Part shown: in pieces, positions 24,165 through 32,735 of the stretch
How positions within the stretch are numbered: position 1 is the first letter of the stretch
Layout of the letters: every line of letters starts with the position of its first letter
DNA from: a filamentous cyanobacterium ESFC-1
GTDB lineage: Bacteria; Cyanobacteriota; Cyanobacteriia; Cyanobacteriales; Spirulinaceae
Direction: 5' to 3'
Assembly (NCBI GenBank): GCA_000380225.1
Contig: KB904821.1
Span: forward strand, 3,890,030 to 3,930,829
Length of the DNA: 40,800 nucleotides
Program-made: the position numbers and the translations under genes
The notes under the pieces: model-generated
What the model saw: the letters and a program-made list of their open reading frames with translations, nothing else
Database searches by the model: none
What the model was told of the DNA's origin: nothing

Positions 24165-24338
24165 GAGGGGCCTTGGGAGAGACGATCTTTGAGGACTTTG
24201 GTGTTAGCCTCAAGATCGAGATTTTCTATCTTTGGGGAAAAATACGGATTTCTTCGGAACGGTTACACTCCCCACTGTAGCTACGAACAGCTCGTTAGAA
24301 ATAAGTTACTTTTTCGTCATTTTTAAAGAGGAGTTACT

Positions 24339-24899
24339 ATGGCTTATCAATCTATGAATAATTTTTATGCAGAACAATCTTTCACAGAGTCAGAAGAACT
24401 TTTAGCCTTGTTGCTAGAAGAAGAAGCTGTTTATCCTTGGTATCCCCCCACCGCGAGAGATTATTATGAGGAGGGCGATCGCGCCTTCAACCTCGATGAA
24501 GCTTATGATGAGGCCGAAATCGAAGTCAGAGCGAACGATTTTTTCGCTTGCCTTGATTCCAGTTTTTCTGAATCTGAGTCTGTTGTTGCCGTATTGCTCC
24601 AACAATTTGCCCAAGCCCCCCAAGATTGGTTAGAAGCGATCGCGAATCGAGCCAGAGAGTTAGCTCATCTCGATCTGACCCCCACCGATCGCCTCGTTCA
24701 ATGCGTCAAGCCCTTGTTAAATCAATGGTCAGAAGATGATTTATTAGTTTTTGCGCGGCCTGTCGCTTTGGCCATGCGTTCCCAAGACTGCACTACTCCC
24801 CAAGCCCCAAGGAATTGGGAACAATGCTCGGCGATCGAAAAAGCCCGTTATGCCATGAATGCAGCGCAATGTGCTTTTGACCAGATCGAAGATAATTAG
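24339..24899 (+). CDS. Acidic hypothetical protein
   Basis: 186 residues, strongly acidic in the first 90 (ESEELLALLLEEEAVYPWYP, then YYEEGDRAF). Two similar segments, SFTESEELLALLLEEE and SFSESESVVAVLLQQF, suggest an internal duplication. No transmembrane helix or known catalytic motif is present. It has a good Shine-Dalgarno (AGAGGAG). It lies 174 bp downstream of the CHAT-FHA gene on the same strand; whether it is a partner or substrate of that peptidase is speculation. Confidence 0.65.
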   Translation: MAYQSMNNFYAEQSFTESEELLALLLEEEAVYPWYPPTARDYYEEGDRAFNLDEAYDEAEIEVRANDFFACLDSSFSESESVVAVLLQQFAQAPQDWLEAIANRARELAHLDLTPTDRLVQCVKPLLNQWSEDDLLVFARPVALAMRSQDCTTPQAPRNWEQCSAIEKARYAMNAAQCAFDQIEDN

Positions 24900-25053
24900 C
24901 GCTCGGGTTGATTTGAGCAGAGCGAAGGATTTATCAGGGATATAGAGAATTACTCTCGCATCTTCTCTCTTTTTTGTATTATATTTGTAACACAAAATAA
25001 AAAACAAGAGCAAACCCGAAGAAATTATCTTCCCATTTGCTGGCGAATAACCG

Positions 25054-25332
25054 ATGACCCCAAAATGCGAACTGTGCGATCGCGAAGTCCCCAAACTCAC
25101 TGTCCATCACCTGCGGCCGCGTCAAACCACAAAGCGGAAAAAAGCCGAGATTGGCCCCACAACCGAAATCTGCTCGGCTTGTCACCGTCAAATTCATGTA
25201 TTATTTGACAACAAACGTTTGGCTCGCGAACTCGACAGCATCGAGAAGTTGAAAGCAGAACCCAAAATGCAAAAATTTTTGGCGTGGGTTCGCAAGCAAT
25301 CCCCCAATAAGCGAGTTTCAGTCAAGCGTTAG
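25054..25332 (+). CDS. HNH endonuclease-like protein
   Basis: 92 residues. Zinc-binding pairs CELC (5-8) and CSAC (45-48) flank the HNH core: VHHLRPRQT near the start and CHRQIH at 48-53. The order Cys pair, HH, Cys pair, then CHRxIH is the usual small HNH nuclease layout. Stand-alone proteins of this size are common in bacteria, and their targets are unknown. The C-terminus is basic (KQSPNKRVSVKR). No methyltransferase or other restriction gene is adjacent. Confidence 0.8.
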   Translation: MTPKCELCDREVPKLTVHHLRPRQTTKRKKAEIGPTTEICSACHRQIHVLFDNKRLARELDSIEKLKAEPKMQKFLAWVRKQSPNKRVSVKR

Positions 25333-25681
25333 AGATGGGGTTTGGGTGACAAGTTAAGGTTTTGGTTTGATTGTCAAATTGCTTATAGGGGCTGGGTTTC
25401 CGCGTCCAAGTTTACGTTTTAGCGACTTTCCGAAGCTGCTACTGGCGCGCCACACTTTAAATGGTGGGTTACGGCGGATAACTAGATTGCAGTCATAGCC
25501 TAGATTCTAGCCGCCTAACCCACCCTACAATAAAGCACATTTTTAGCTGTGTCACGACACTACAATCTGTTAGTTTTTAGAGTATTTCTGGTTCGAGATT
25601 TCTAAAATCTTGCCATCGAGTTCGGAAACACAACCCGATACAGTGAAAAAGAGCAGCAATTATCCACAGCATTCATTGGGT
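25333..25681. repeat. Repeat-filled gap including MITE-like copy 2
   Basis: Contains the AACAAGTTAAGGTTTTG and TAGGGGCTGGGTTTCC block (25350-25435), shared with 18028-18110, then the 109-bp palindromic element at 25447-25555. No ORF of its own. The TTG at 25610 opens a frame into the next gene, but the family start is the ATG at 25682. Confidence 0.7.
25447..25555. repeat. 109-bp palindromic MITE-like element, copy 2
   Basis: Same length and internal inverted repeat (GGTGGGTTACGGCGG, CCGCCTAACCCACC) as copies 1 and 3. The left terminus is degraded (GCGCCACAC in place of GTGACACAC); the right terminus GTGTCAC is intact. Confidence 0.85.
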
Positions 25682-26920
25682 ATGAAATTACTTTGTATTA
25701 GTAACGGTCATGGAGAAGATGCGATCGCGATCCGCATTCTCGAACAACTCCAGGTTATCAATCCCACCGCAGAAATCGCCGCTTTGCCCTTAGTGGGGGA
25801 AGGAAAGGCGTATCAATCCCTAGACATTCCTATTATCGGAACCGTCAAAGCCATGCCGTCAGGGGGCTTTATTTACATGGACAGCAAGCAACTGATGGGG
25901 GATGTTAAAGGGGGATTACTGCGCTTAACTTGGGAACAATACAAAGCGGTGAAACGCTGGTCTCAAACCCATCAAAACGGGAAAATTCTGGCAGTGGGGG
26001 ACTTTGTACCGTTATTGTTTGCTTGGTTAAGCGGTTTGTCTTATGGCTTTGTGGGAACAGCCAAATCCGAGTATTATCTTCGCAACGAAATGGGTTGGCT
26101 GTCTCCTCAGCAAAAACGAGAAGGTTGGGCCGGTTCGGTGTATTATCCTTGGGAACGCTGGTTAATGAATCACAAACGTTGTCAAGCGGTGTATCCCAGA
26201 GATAGCTTGACGGCAAAAATTCTGCAACGTTGGTGTTCTCATGTCTTCGATTTGGGGAATCCGATGATGGACGGCTTAGAAGCCCCACCCCGCTTTCACA
26301 ATGCCAGCAACGAAGAAAACCGCTTACTCACAATCTTACTGTTACCGGGTTCTCGTCCTCCCGAAGTGTATCAAAACTGGCAAGTATTACTGAATGCGGC
26401 TCAAGCTGTAACGACGCAATTTCATAACAGAGAAGTGCTGTTTTTCGCCGCGATCGCGCCCTCTCTGGACATCGATCCCCTGCGACAAGCCCTTGCCGCC
26501 CAAAATTGGCAACAACAGGAAAATACCCCGGTTATAGACGATTCTGAGGCGTTAACCTTTCAAAGAGACCGCGCCATTTTGGTTTTATCCCAACAAGCCT
26601 ATAGTCAATGTTTGCACCAATCCGACTTCGCGATCGCCATGGCCGGAACCGCCACCGAACAGTTTGTGGGTCTCGGTAAACCCGCGATCGCGATTCCCGG
26701 CCAAGGGCCTCAATATACCTACGCCTTTGCCGAAGCCCAATCCCGCCTCCTCGGCCCCTCCCTCATCCTTGCTGAGTCTCCCCAGGATGCCGCTCAACGG
26801 CTCGAAAAAGTCCTACACGACCCCGACCGCCTTCAACTCATTGCCGAGAACGGTCGCCAGCGTCTGGGGAATCCGGGGGCGGCTTACCGCATTGCTGAAT
26901 CTCTCCAAAATTTGTTTTAG
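25682..26920 (+). CDS. Lipid-A-disaccharide-synthase-related protein
   Basis: 412 residues from the ATG at 25682 (MKLLCISNGHGEDAIAIRIL). The SNGHGED motif and the later LLPGSRPPEVYQNW and AMAGTATEQFVGLGKPAIAIPG motifs place it in the cyanobacterial/plastid branch related to LpxB (GT19, GT-B fold). True LpxB joins UDP-diacylglucosamine to lipid X, but this branch is distinct, and its product in cyanobacteria, some of which lack full lipid A, is unsettled. A longer frame from a TTG at 25610 adds 24 residues without family similarity. It is flanked by two copies of the same 109-bp repeat. Confidence 0.85.
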   Translation: MKLLCISNGHGEDAIAIRILEQLQVINPTAEIAALPLVGEGKAYQSLDIPIIGTVKAMPSGGFIYMDSKQLMGDVKGGLLRLTWEQYKAVKRWSQTHQNGKILAVGDFVPLLFAWLSGLSYGFVGTAKSEYYLRNEMGWLSPQQKREGWAGSVYYPWERWLMNHKRCQAVYPRDSLTAKILQRWCSHVFDLGNPMMDGLEAPPRFHNASNEENRLLTILLLPGSRPPEVYQNWQVLLNAAQAVTTQFHNREVLFFAAIAPSLDIDPLRQALAAQNWQQQENTPVIDDSEALTFQRDRAILVLSQQAYSQCLHQSDFAIAMAGTATEQFVGLGKPAIAIPGQGPQYTYAFAEAQSRLLGPSLILAESPQDAAQRLEKVLHDPDRLQLIAENGRQRLGNPGAAYRIAESLQNLF

Positions 26921-27257
26921 TTGATGCCTTATTACTACTGCCGTGACACACTTTAAATGGTGGGTTACGGCGGATAGCTAAATTGCAGTTATAGCTTAGG
27001 TTTTAGCCGCCTAACCCACCGAGCGTTAAAGCCTCATTTTAGCTGTGTCACACCAGTAGGGGCGGGGTTTCCCCGTCCAAGTTTATGTGATTGGGCGCAA
27101 TTTCAGCACCAAATCATCATTTCCTCAAAGTCGAGATTGGATGAGGAGACCTCTCCCCTACACAAGTTTAAGGCGCTCTTGACTTGACGAAACCCAACAA
27201 ACGGTAGGATTGTATTGGGTTTCACTTCGTTCTACCCAAACGGCTGCGGATTTGATG
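26921..27257. repeat. Repeat-filled gap including MITE-like copy 3
   Basis: No gene. Contents in order: the 109-bp palindromic element (26943-27051), TAGGGGCGGGGTTTCCCCGT (27057-27087), GAGATTGGATGAGGAGACC (about 27133, shared with 18463), and an AAACCCAAC...TTTCACTTCGT block (27188-27240) shared with 39117-39174. Confidence 0.75.
26943..27051. repeat. 109-bp palindromic MITE-like element, copy 3
   Basis: Ends GTGACAC and GTGTCAC; inner inverted repeat as in copies 1 and 2. Copies 2 and 3 flank the LpxB-related gene in the same orientation, about 1.4 kb apart. Confidence 0.85.
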
Positions 27258-28307
27258 TTATTTCAATTTTTCGAGCTTAATCCGGGGGTCAGTGAACTTC
27301 AACATCAAATCTGCCAGTAAATTACCGACAATCAGCAAACTTGCCCCCATAATCAAACTCCCCATAACCAAATAAAGGTCGCGCAGGGTAACCGCTTGGA
27401 AGATTAAGCGACCTAAGCCCGGCCAATTGAAGAAAATCTCGGCAATAAACGAACCACTGAGTAAACTGGCAAACTCAAAACCGAGAATCGTGATAAAAGG
27501 GTTAATGGCGTTACGGAGGGCGTGGACGTAGACCACTTTATTTTCTGAAAGCCCTTTAGAACGGGCGGTTTGGATGTAATCTTGCCGCAAAACATCGAGT
27601 AATTCCCCCCGCATCAGCCGTTGTAAGCCCGCAAAACCGGAAATTGTTAACGCCAGGGTGGGTAAAATCATGTGCCACGCAATGTCTAGAACTTTACCCA
27701 CCGGGGAAAGGGTGGCGTGGTTAATGCTGGTCATGCCCCCAACGGGGAGTAAAGGAGAGAGATTTTGAGCGAGAAAGAGTAACAGTAAGGTGGTAATCAG
27801 GCTTGGGAATCCTTGACCGATATAGCTGATGACTCGTAAAAAGCGGTCAATGGGTTGGTTTTGTTTGACCGCACCAATAATGCCGAGGGGAATGGCGAGC
27901 ATCCAAGATAAAATAATCGAGGAAACGGCGAGTAAAAGTGTGTTGGGGATGCGTTCGGCGATTAATTCGGTTACGGGGCGAGAATATTCAAAACTTTGAC
28001 CAAAATCCCCTTGAGTCACCACATTGGTCAGCCAAATTCCGTATTGCTCGATCGGGCTTTTGTCAAAGCCGTATTGCTGATTGAGTTCTTCTAAACGTTC
28101 GGGGGAAATTTGCGGGTCTTGTCTGAGGTTGTCGAGATAGTTTCCTGGTGCGAGTTGAATAATCGAAAAACTTAAAGCCGAAACTAAAAAGAGGGTTAAC
28201 AGCCCTTGTAGTAGGCGTTTGATGATATATAAAAATGTTTCGTTGGTGAAGAAGGCTTTAACGCCATCGAGTCGGTCTTGGAACGAAGTCGCTGGAGTCG
28301 TAGTCAT
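27258..28307 (-). CDS. ABC transporter permease, DppB/OppB family
   Basis: 349 residues from the ATG at 28307 (MTTTPATSF); the longest frame starts at 28340. It has six transmembrane helices. The DppB signature is clear: IIKRLLQGLLTLFLVSALSF, then APGNYLDNLR, and an EAA-type loop ELLDVLRQDYIQTARSKGL followed by HALRNAINPFITILGF. Permeases of this family pair with a DppC-like permease, two ATPases and a binding protein for peptides, nickel or sugars. None of these lies in the window, so the substrate is unknown. It is 84 bp downstream of apt on the same strand. Confidence 0.9.
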   Translation of the reverse strand: MTTTPATSFQDRLDGVKAFFTNETFLYIIKRLLQGLLTLFLVSALSFSIIQLAPGNYLDNLRQDPQISPERLEELNQQYGFDKSPIEQYGIWLTNVVTQGDFGQSFEYSRPVTELIAERIPNTLLLAVSSIILSWMLAIPLGIIGAVKQNQPIDRFLRVISYIGQGFPSLITTLLLLFLAQNLSPLLPVGGMTSINHATLSPVGKVLDIAWHMILPTLALTISGFAGLQRLMRGELLDVLRQDYIQTARSKGLSENKVVYVHALRNAINPFITILGFEFASLLSGSFIAEIFFNWPGLGRLIFQAVTLRDLYLVMGSLIMGASLLIVGNLLADLMLKFTDPRIKLEKLK

Positions 28308-28390
28308 AAAATCAGACGGCGCGATCGCATTAGTTAACAACTTGAGGGAGGGCGATCGCGTTCGAGTTTAGAATCTACCCTCACCTCTTG

Positions 28391-28909
28391 CTAATACTCT
28401 AACAACGTTATCACAGGCACATCCTGAAAATGCGATCGCCCCCCTAACGCCGTTAATTCAATCAAAAATAACAAACCAATTAATTCTCCACCCGCTTTAG
28501 CCACTAACTCCGTCGCTGCGACTGCGGTTCCCCCCGTTGCCATCAAATCATCGACAATCAAGACTTTAGAACCCGGTTTAAAGGCATCTCGATGAATTTG
28601 CAACTTGTCTTTGCCGTATTCTAAATCGTATTCAACCGTATGAACTGGGGCAGGCAATTTCTGAGCTTTGCGGACTGGAACAAACCCGGCATTGAGTTTG
28701 TATGCTAAAGAAGGAGCAAAAATAAACCCCCGCGATTCAATCCCAACAATATAATCCGGATTGAATTGGGCATCAATGCACTTTTGATGTAGACAATCAA
28801 TCGTGTAACTTAAGCCTTGGGGGTCTTGTAAAAGGGTCGTAATGTCCCGAAATAAGATTCCCGGTTTAGGAAAATCAGCAATATCGCGAATCAGGTCTCT
28901 AATATCCAT
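28391..28909 (-). CDS. apt: Adenine phosphoribosyltransferase
   Basis: 172 residues, the normal length. The PRPP-binding signature [13 protein letters not shown] lies at 116-128. Other family marks are the N-terminal [20 protein letters not shown] and [10 protein letters not shown] (56-65). The enzyme makes AMP from adenine and PRPP in purine salvage. The start codon at 28909 gives the standard Apt N-terminus. It may be co-transcribed with the downstream permease gene, although the functions are not obviously linked. Confidence 0.96.
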   Translation of the reverse strand: MDIRDLIRDIADFPKPGILFRDITTLLQDPQGLSYTIDCLHQKCIDAQFNPDYIVGIESRGFIFAPSLAYKLNAGFVPVRKAQKLPAPVHTVEYDLEYGKDKLQIHRDAFKPGSKVLIVDDLMATGGTAVAATELVAKAGGELIGLLFLIELTALGGRSHFQDVPVITLLEY

Positions 28910-29003
28910 TGAGAAGCCAAATTTAAGAAAAAAACCAAATTAACTAACACGCCCACCGCTAGGGCTAAACGCCATAACGCCATAAACACGAAAAATAGTA
29001 CAC

Positions 29004-29009
29004 TATAAT
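29004..29009 (+). promoter_or_regulatory. Candidate -10 box upstream of the DUF3038/DUF4335-like pair
   Basis: A perfect TATAAT lies 133 bp before the ATG at 29142 in a stretch AATAGTACACTATAATGC. No convincing -35 hexamer is seen 16-18 bp upstream. The gap between it and the divergent apt gene is otherwise unremarkable. Confidence 0.35.
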
Positions 29010-29141
29010 GCTGACGCGCGTGAGTGCATTTGGCGATCGCACCGGGGCATTGGGATTAGAAACCGTTGGGAAGTGGAAATCGTCAACCATCCATCCCAAA
29101 ATTGATTAAGGTAACGACTCGAAGCTTCGCACAATCTAGAC

Positions 29142-29771
29142 ATGAGTAATTCTGTAAGTTTAATGGTAAATGATTCTGTTCAGGGCCAACAAAAATCTTA
29201 TCTTGTCAATAGTTTGCCCGATCCTCCCGTGGGAGAAAAAGGCTGTTCGTTGCGAACCAAGCAACGCATTGATTTATTATTATTAGCCTTAGAAGCCCTA
29301 GAACTCGGTGCGTCCGAAAAAATGTTAGCCGCCGCCAAAGAGATAGGGATTCAAGATGTTATCAAGCATCGGGTAGGGTTGTGGAGTTTACGACGCACCA
29401 ATCCTTGGCGGCGATCGCACGCACGACGTATTCTCAAAGTTAAAGAAGCCAAAGCCCTCGTTGCTTTAGCCGGAATGCGATCGCGAGAATTAACCCTAGA
29501 CATTCGCAAGCTTTTATTAGCCGAACAAAAATTGCGCGAAAAAGGCTTACCCATCGAAAGCGAGTTTCACTTGTCCGAATATCTCGAACGCTTCCGGGCC
29601 CATTTTCGCAGTCGCATGAATCCCCGTCGGGCCCGAGTCGCCGCTTATAATGCCAACGACCAAGATTTGAATGAATTGGCGTTGTTTTTGTTAAATCAAT
29701 TGCTGTTTTGTACGGGGACTGCCGGATTGCAGCGTTTATGGATGAGTTTATTTGACGGAGAAGTGGCATGA
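29142..29771 (+). CDS. Conserved cyanobacterial protein, DUF3038-like
   Basis: 209 residues, soluble, basic and mostly helical (LRTKQRIDLLLLALEALELG, later RRTNPWRRSHARRIL). I place it with the cyanobacteria-restricted DUF3038 family from its overall pattern and its partner: it overlaps the DUF4335-like gene by 4 bp (ATGA at 29768-29771), the arrangement known for this pair. Function is unknown. The overlap implies translational coupling. Confidence 0.7.
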   Translation: MSNSVSLMVNDSVQGQQKSYLVNSLPDPPVGEKGCSLRTKQRIDLLLLALEALELGASEKMLAAAKEIGIQDVIKHRVGLWSLRRTNPWRRSHARRILKVKEAKALVALAGMRSRELTLDIRKLLLAEQKLREKGLPIESEFHLSEYLERFRAHFRSRMNPRRARVAAYNANDQDLNELALFLLNQLLFCTGTAGLQRLWMSLFDGEVA

Positions 29772-31201
29772 ACACAATTCGCCGACAGTACAATTTACCC
29801 AACTGTCAGTTAATTTTAGAAGGCTTAGTAGACGCAAACGCCGACAGCAGCCAAGTTTCAGGCCGGCCTGTCTTGTCTACCTTGATCAACGCTGAATGCC
29901 GCTTTACTGGGGTAGAAACGGTGTTAAATGGCGGTCGCAGCTTTTTGGATAACTTGATCGCGGTTGTTAGTGCTTATGCCCAAGAATTTCTCAGTGGGGT
30001 GTATCACACCGAAGCCCACCCCGAAGAAGGCAGCGCGATCGCCTTTGAGAAAACCAACGTTCCCGACCGTCATCGCTTGTTATGGTATCCCGAAACCGGG
30101 GCCCAAGGGGGAGTCGCCACCGAAGCCAAGGCGGTAGAATTAACCACCGTTCAACTGTACGACCTCGTAGAAGCCATCGATCAACTGCTGACGGATAATC
30201 GTACCCTCCCCGACCTAACCCTCGATCTCGCCCCGGTTTCTCGCCGCTATCGCCAAGCGGATGTCCCCATGGCCCAACGCCTGGCCCCGGCGGTTGTAGG
30301 CCTTGGCAGTCTCGCGATCGCGGCGGGTCTTTTCTACCTGACTCCGACTCCCCAAGAAATCGAACCCCCCCAAGCCCGTGTCGAAGAAGTCCGCGACGAG
30401 GAAGATTCCCCCGAAGGTCTCGAAAGTCCTCCGGGAACCGACACCGACACCGATATCGAAAGTCTAGACCCCGAAGACTCAGAAGACCCTGAAACCGACG
30501 AAACCCCCTTATCGTCAGCAGAACTCGCCACCCTCCTGGCCGATGCGACTCAAATCGGGGATGCGACAGAATTGAGTTATCTCGAAAGAGAGTTGTATCG
30601 TCAACTGGATCGAGGTTGGGAAGACCGCAACGAGATTAATCGCGATTTAGAATACCGCGTGGCTGTGGGTCAAGATGGGGCAATTTTAAGCTATGAACCC
30701 ATTGCTGGTACTTCTGAAGGGAGCGATCGCCAAACCCCATTACCAGAATTGGCTTTTATCCCGACTTCTGCCAGTTTACCGGAAGAAATTGCTGATTTTC
30801 GCGTTGTTTTTACTGATAATTCTGTTTTACAAGTTAGTCCTTGGTTTGGCTATGCAGAAAACCCCACCCTCGGCCCAGAAATCGAAGACTCTGCCACCCT
30901 CCGCCGCCTCAACGACGAACTCTACGACACCCTGATCGAAGAATGGACAGAAACACCGATTTTTCAACGGGCGTTACGGTTTAGAGTCGGTGTCTTAGAA
31001 GACGGTACAATCGCGGACTACCAAGCCGAAAACCAGCCTGCCGCCGACTTTTTCGAGGAAACCCCCCTCCCTGATTTGGCCGAACCCGAAGCGGCAGGGA
31101 TTGGCGATGGTAGCTTAGTCCCGAAAGAACCCCTCGCCCAATTTGATGTGGTCTTCCGACCGAATAAGGTTCTCGAAGTCAGTCCACAGCGAGGGTTTTA
31201 A
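29768..31201 (+). CDS. Membrane-anchored protein, DUF4335-like
   Basis: 477 residues. An N-terminal domain (about 1-165, starting NTIRRQYNLPNCQLILEGL) fits the cyanobacterial DUF4335 family. A single transmembrane helix follows at about 177-192 (LAPAVVGLGSLAIAAGLFYL). A strongly acidic linker (about 195-250, many E/D/P) precedes two repeated C-terminal modules of about 110 residues. Each module contains a (L/F)RV.V..DG.I..Y pattern, then PLP.LA and FxVVF..N.VL.VSP (about 290-360 and 385-475). Function is unknown; the duplicated module may be a protein-binding domain. It is translationally coupled to the upstream gene. Confidence 0.7.
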   Translation: MNTIRRQYNLPNCQLILEGLVDANADSSQVSGRPVLSTLINAECRFTGVETVLNGGRSFLDNLIAVVSAYAQEFLSGVYHTEAHPEEGSAIAFEKTNVPDRHRLLWYPETGAQGGVATEAKAVELTTVQLYDLVEAIDQLLTDNRTLPDLTLDLAPVSRRYRQADVPMAQRLAPAVVGLGSLAIAAGLFYLTPTPQEIEPPQARVEEVRDEEDSPEGLESPPGTDTDTDIESLDPEDSEDPETDETPLSSAELATLLADATQIGDATELSYLERELYRQLDRGWEDRNEINRDLEYRVAVGQDGAILSYEPIAGTSEGSDRQTPLPELAFIPTSASLPEEIADFRVVFTDNSVLQVSPWFGYAENPTLGPEIEDSATLRRLNDELYDTLIEEWTETPIFQRALRFRVGVLEDGTIADYQAENQPAADFFEETPLPDLAEPEAAGIGDGSLVPKEPLAQFDVVFRPNKVLEVSPQRGF

Positions 31202-31378
31202 TCAGTTATCAGCATCTAAGGGGCAGCGCGTGCTGTGGGGGGAGTGGGGATGCAAGCCCCTCCAAAGGGGGTCAGAAACTTTGGCCTACAGGGTAAATTC
31301 TAAAATAGGCTCAAAGCTAAACTAGACAAGCGTTTCAGCTCGAAAAAGTAAAATTAAGTTTCGCGCGAGTGTCATCAG
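31201..31378. repeat. Dispersed intergenic repeat, copy 2
   Basis: Starts at the stop codon of the DUF4335-like gene (CAGTTATCAGCATCTAAGGG), passes GTCAGAAACTTTGG (31271) and ends GTTTCGCGCGAGTGTCATCA. It matches 6700-6889 in order and position relative to a stop codon. CTCGAAA and TTTCGCGCGAG can pair. Confidence 0.8.
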
Positions 31379-31418
31379 CGCATAAGGGGAACGTTTGTTC
31401 CATAGGTTACTGGTTTTC

Positions 31419-31450
31419 TGTTGTTTGTTGTTTGTTGTTTGTTGTTGGTT
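31419..31450. repeat. TTGTTTG heptamer tract
   Basis: Four to five units of TTGTTTG/TTGTTGG between copies 2 and 3 of the dispersed repeat. Confidence 0.8.
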
Positions 31451-31489
31451 TTTCGCTTTGGATGAGATCGGTTGTTCCCCAAAAAGAAG

Positions 31490-31598
31490 GTCAGAAACTT
31501 TGGCTCTCAAGGGGAGATGATAAAAGAGGCTCAAAGCTAAACTAGACAAGCGTTTCAGCTCGAAAAAGTAAAATTAAGTTTCGCGCGAGTGCCATCAG
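31490..31598. repeat. Dispersed intergenic repeat, copy 3 (second half only)
   Basis: From GTCAGAAACTTTGG to GTTTCGCGCGAGTGCCATCA. It is nearly identical to 31271-31378 over its last 65 bp, so the pair looks like a recent local duplication about 219 bp apart. Confidence 0.85.
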
Positions 31599-31607
31599 TC
31601 ATCAGTG

Positions 31608-31760
31608 ACCAACAACCAATTACTAATTAAAGGCTTTGGGAAACCAATAACCAACAACCAATAACCAATAACCAATAACTAACAACCAACAACCAACAAC
31701 CAATAACCAACAACCAATAACCAACAACCAACAACCAATAACCAACAACCAACAACAAAA
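31608..31760. repeat. CCAACAA/CCAATAA heptamer tract abutting a start codon
   Basis: About 20 units of ACCAACA/ACCAATA, broken once near 31620-31640, running to 2 bp before the ATG at 31763. It leaves no room for a conventional Shine-Dalgarno and replaces the whole upstream region of the YdcF-like gene. It is the longest tract of this kind in the window. Confidence 0.9.
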
Positions 31761-31762
31761 TA

Positions 31763-32554
31763 ATGTTTCTCTTTCTGTCTAAAATTCTGCCGTTGTTTGT
31801 CTATCCTTTAGGATTGGCTTGCGTGTTGATGGTGGTGGCGTTGGGGTTGGGGTGGCGGCGATCGCGCTGGCGCTGGGTTCCGGTGTTGGGGGCGTTGTTG
31901 GTGTTGCTGATTGCGAGTAATCCTTGGGTTAGTGGGGTGTTGGCGCGATCGCTCGAATGGCGTTATCTGCCTGACGGCGAGTTACCCGAAGCTGAGGCGA
32001 TTGTGTTACTCGGCGGCGCAACCCGACCCGCCGATCCGCCGCGGCCCATGGTGGATGTGACCGAAGCGGGCGATCGCGTGTTTTATGCAGCCAAACTCTA
32101 CAAAGACGGCAAAGCCCCCCTGATTATCGCCACGGGAGGGCGAATTGGTTGGATGGGAGGGAGTACGCCTGAAGCGATGGATATGGCGCAGTTGCTCGAA
32201 TTTATGGGGGTTCCCTCTGAAGATATTATCCTAGAACCTGAAGCCCTCAATACTTATCAAAATGCGGTGAATACGCGCCAAATCCTAGAAGAACGGGGGA
32301 TTAACAAGGTTTTGCTGGTTACCACGGCTTCCCATACCCCGCGATCGCTGGCTATCTTTCAACGCCAACAAATCGAGGCCATTCCTGCCCCAACGGACTT
32401 TTCCCAAGCCCAACGGGACAGCCCAAGCCGCAACGAAAGCCCGCAATCGGTGTTATATGGTCTTCTCCCTGATTTAGAAGCCCTCAACATTACCACTAAG
32501 ACGATTAAGGAATATATCGGCATTGTGGTTTATCGCTTGCGAGGTTGGTTGTAA
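31763..32554 (+). CDS. YdcF/DUF218 (SanA-like) membrane protein
   Basis: 263 residues. Two N-terminal hydrophobic segments (about 7-30 and 38-57) are followed by a DUF218 domain with AEAIVLLGGATRP (76-88), PLIIATGG, a PEALNTYQNAVNTRQIL segment and VTTASHTPRS. The conserved Glu/Asn and Ser/His residues of the domain are present. DUF218 proteins are linked to envelope integrity and polysaccharide or peptidoglycan metabolism; the reaction is not established. Its upstream region consists of heptamer repeats, so tract length could affect expression. Confidence 0.88.
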   Translation: MFLFLSKILPLFVYPLGLACVLMVVALGLGWRRSRWRWVPVLGALLVLLIASNPWVSGVLARSLEWRYLPDGELPEAEAIVLLGGATRPADPPRPMVDVTEAGDRVFYAAKLYKDGKAPLIIATGGRIGWMGGSTPEAMDMAQLLEFMGVPSEDIILEPEALNTYQNAVNTRQILEERGINKVLLVTTASHTPRSLAIFQRQQIEAIPAPTDFSQAQRDSPSRNESPQSVLYGLLPDLEALNITTKTIKEYIGIVVYRLRGWL

Positions 32555-32735
32555 TAACAGGCAGAAGCGCGATCGCAACCCCTTATGCTGTTTTTTAGGG
32601 CTTTTGGCTCGAACTGCCTTTGTTTTTCTTTAAAAATCACTATTCTTCTGGTCTTGACCGATTGAGTCCGTCTGTGACAAGATTAGGCAGACATAAGAAC
32701 AATCCATTGAATCACAACATTCCCCAGAAATAACA

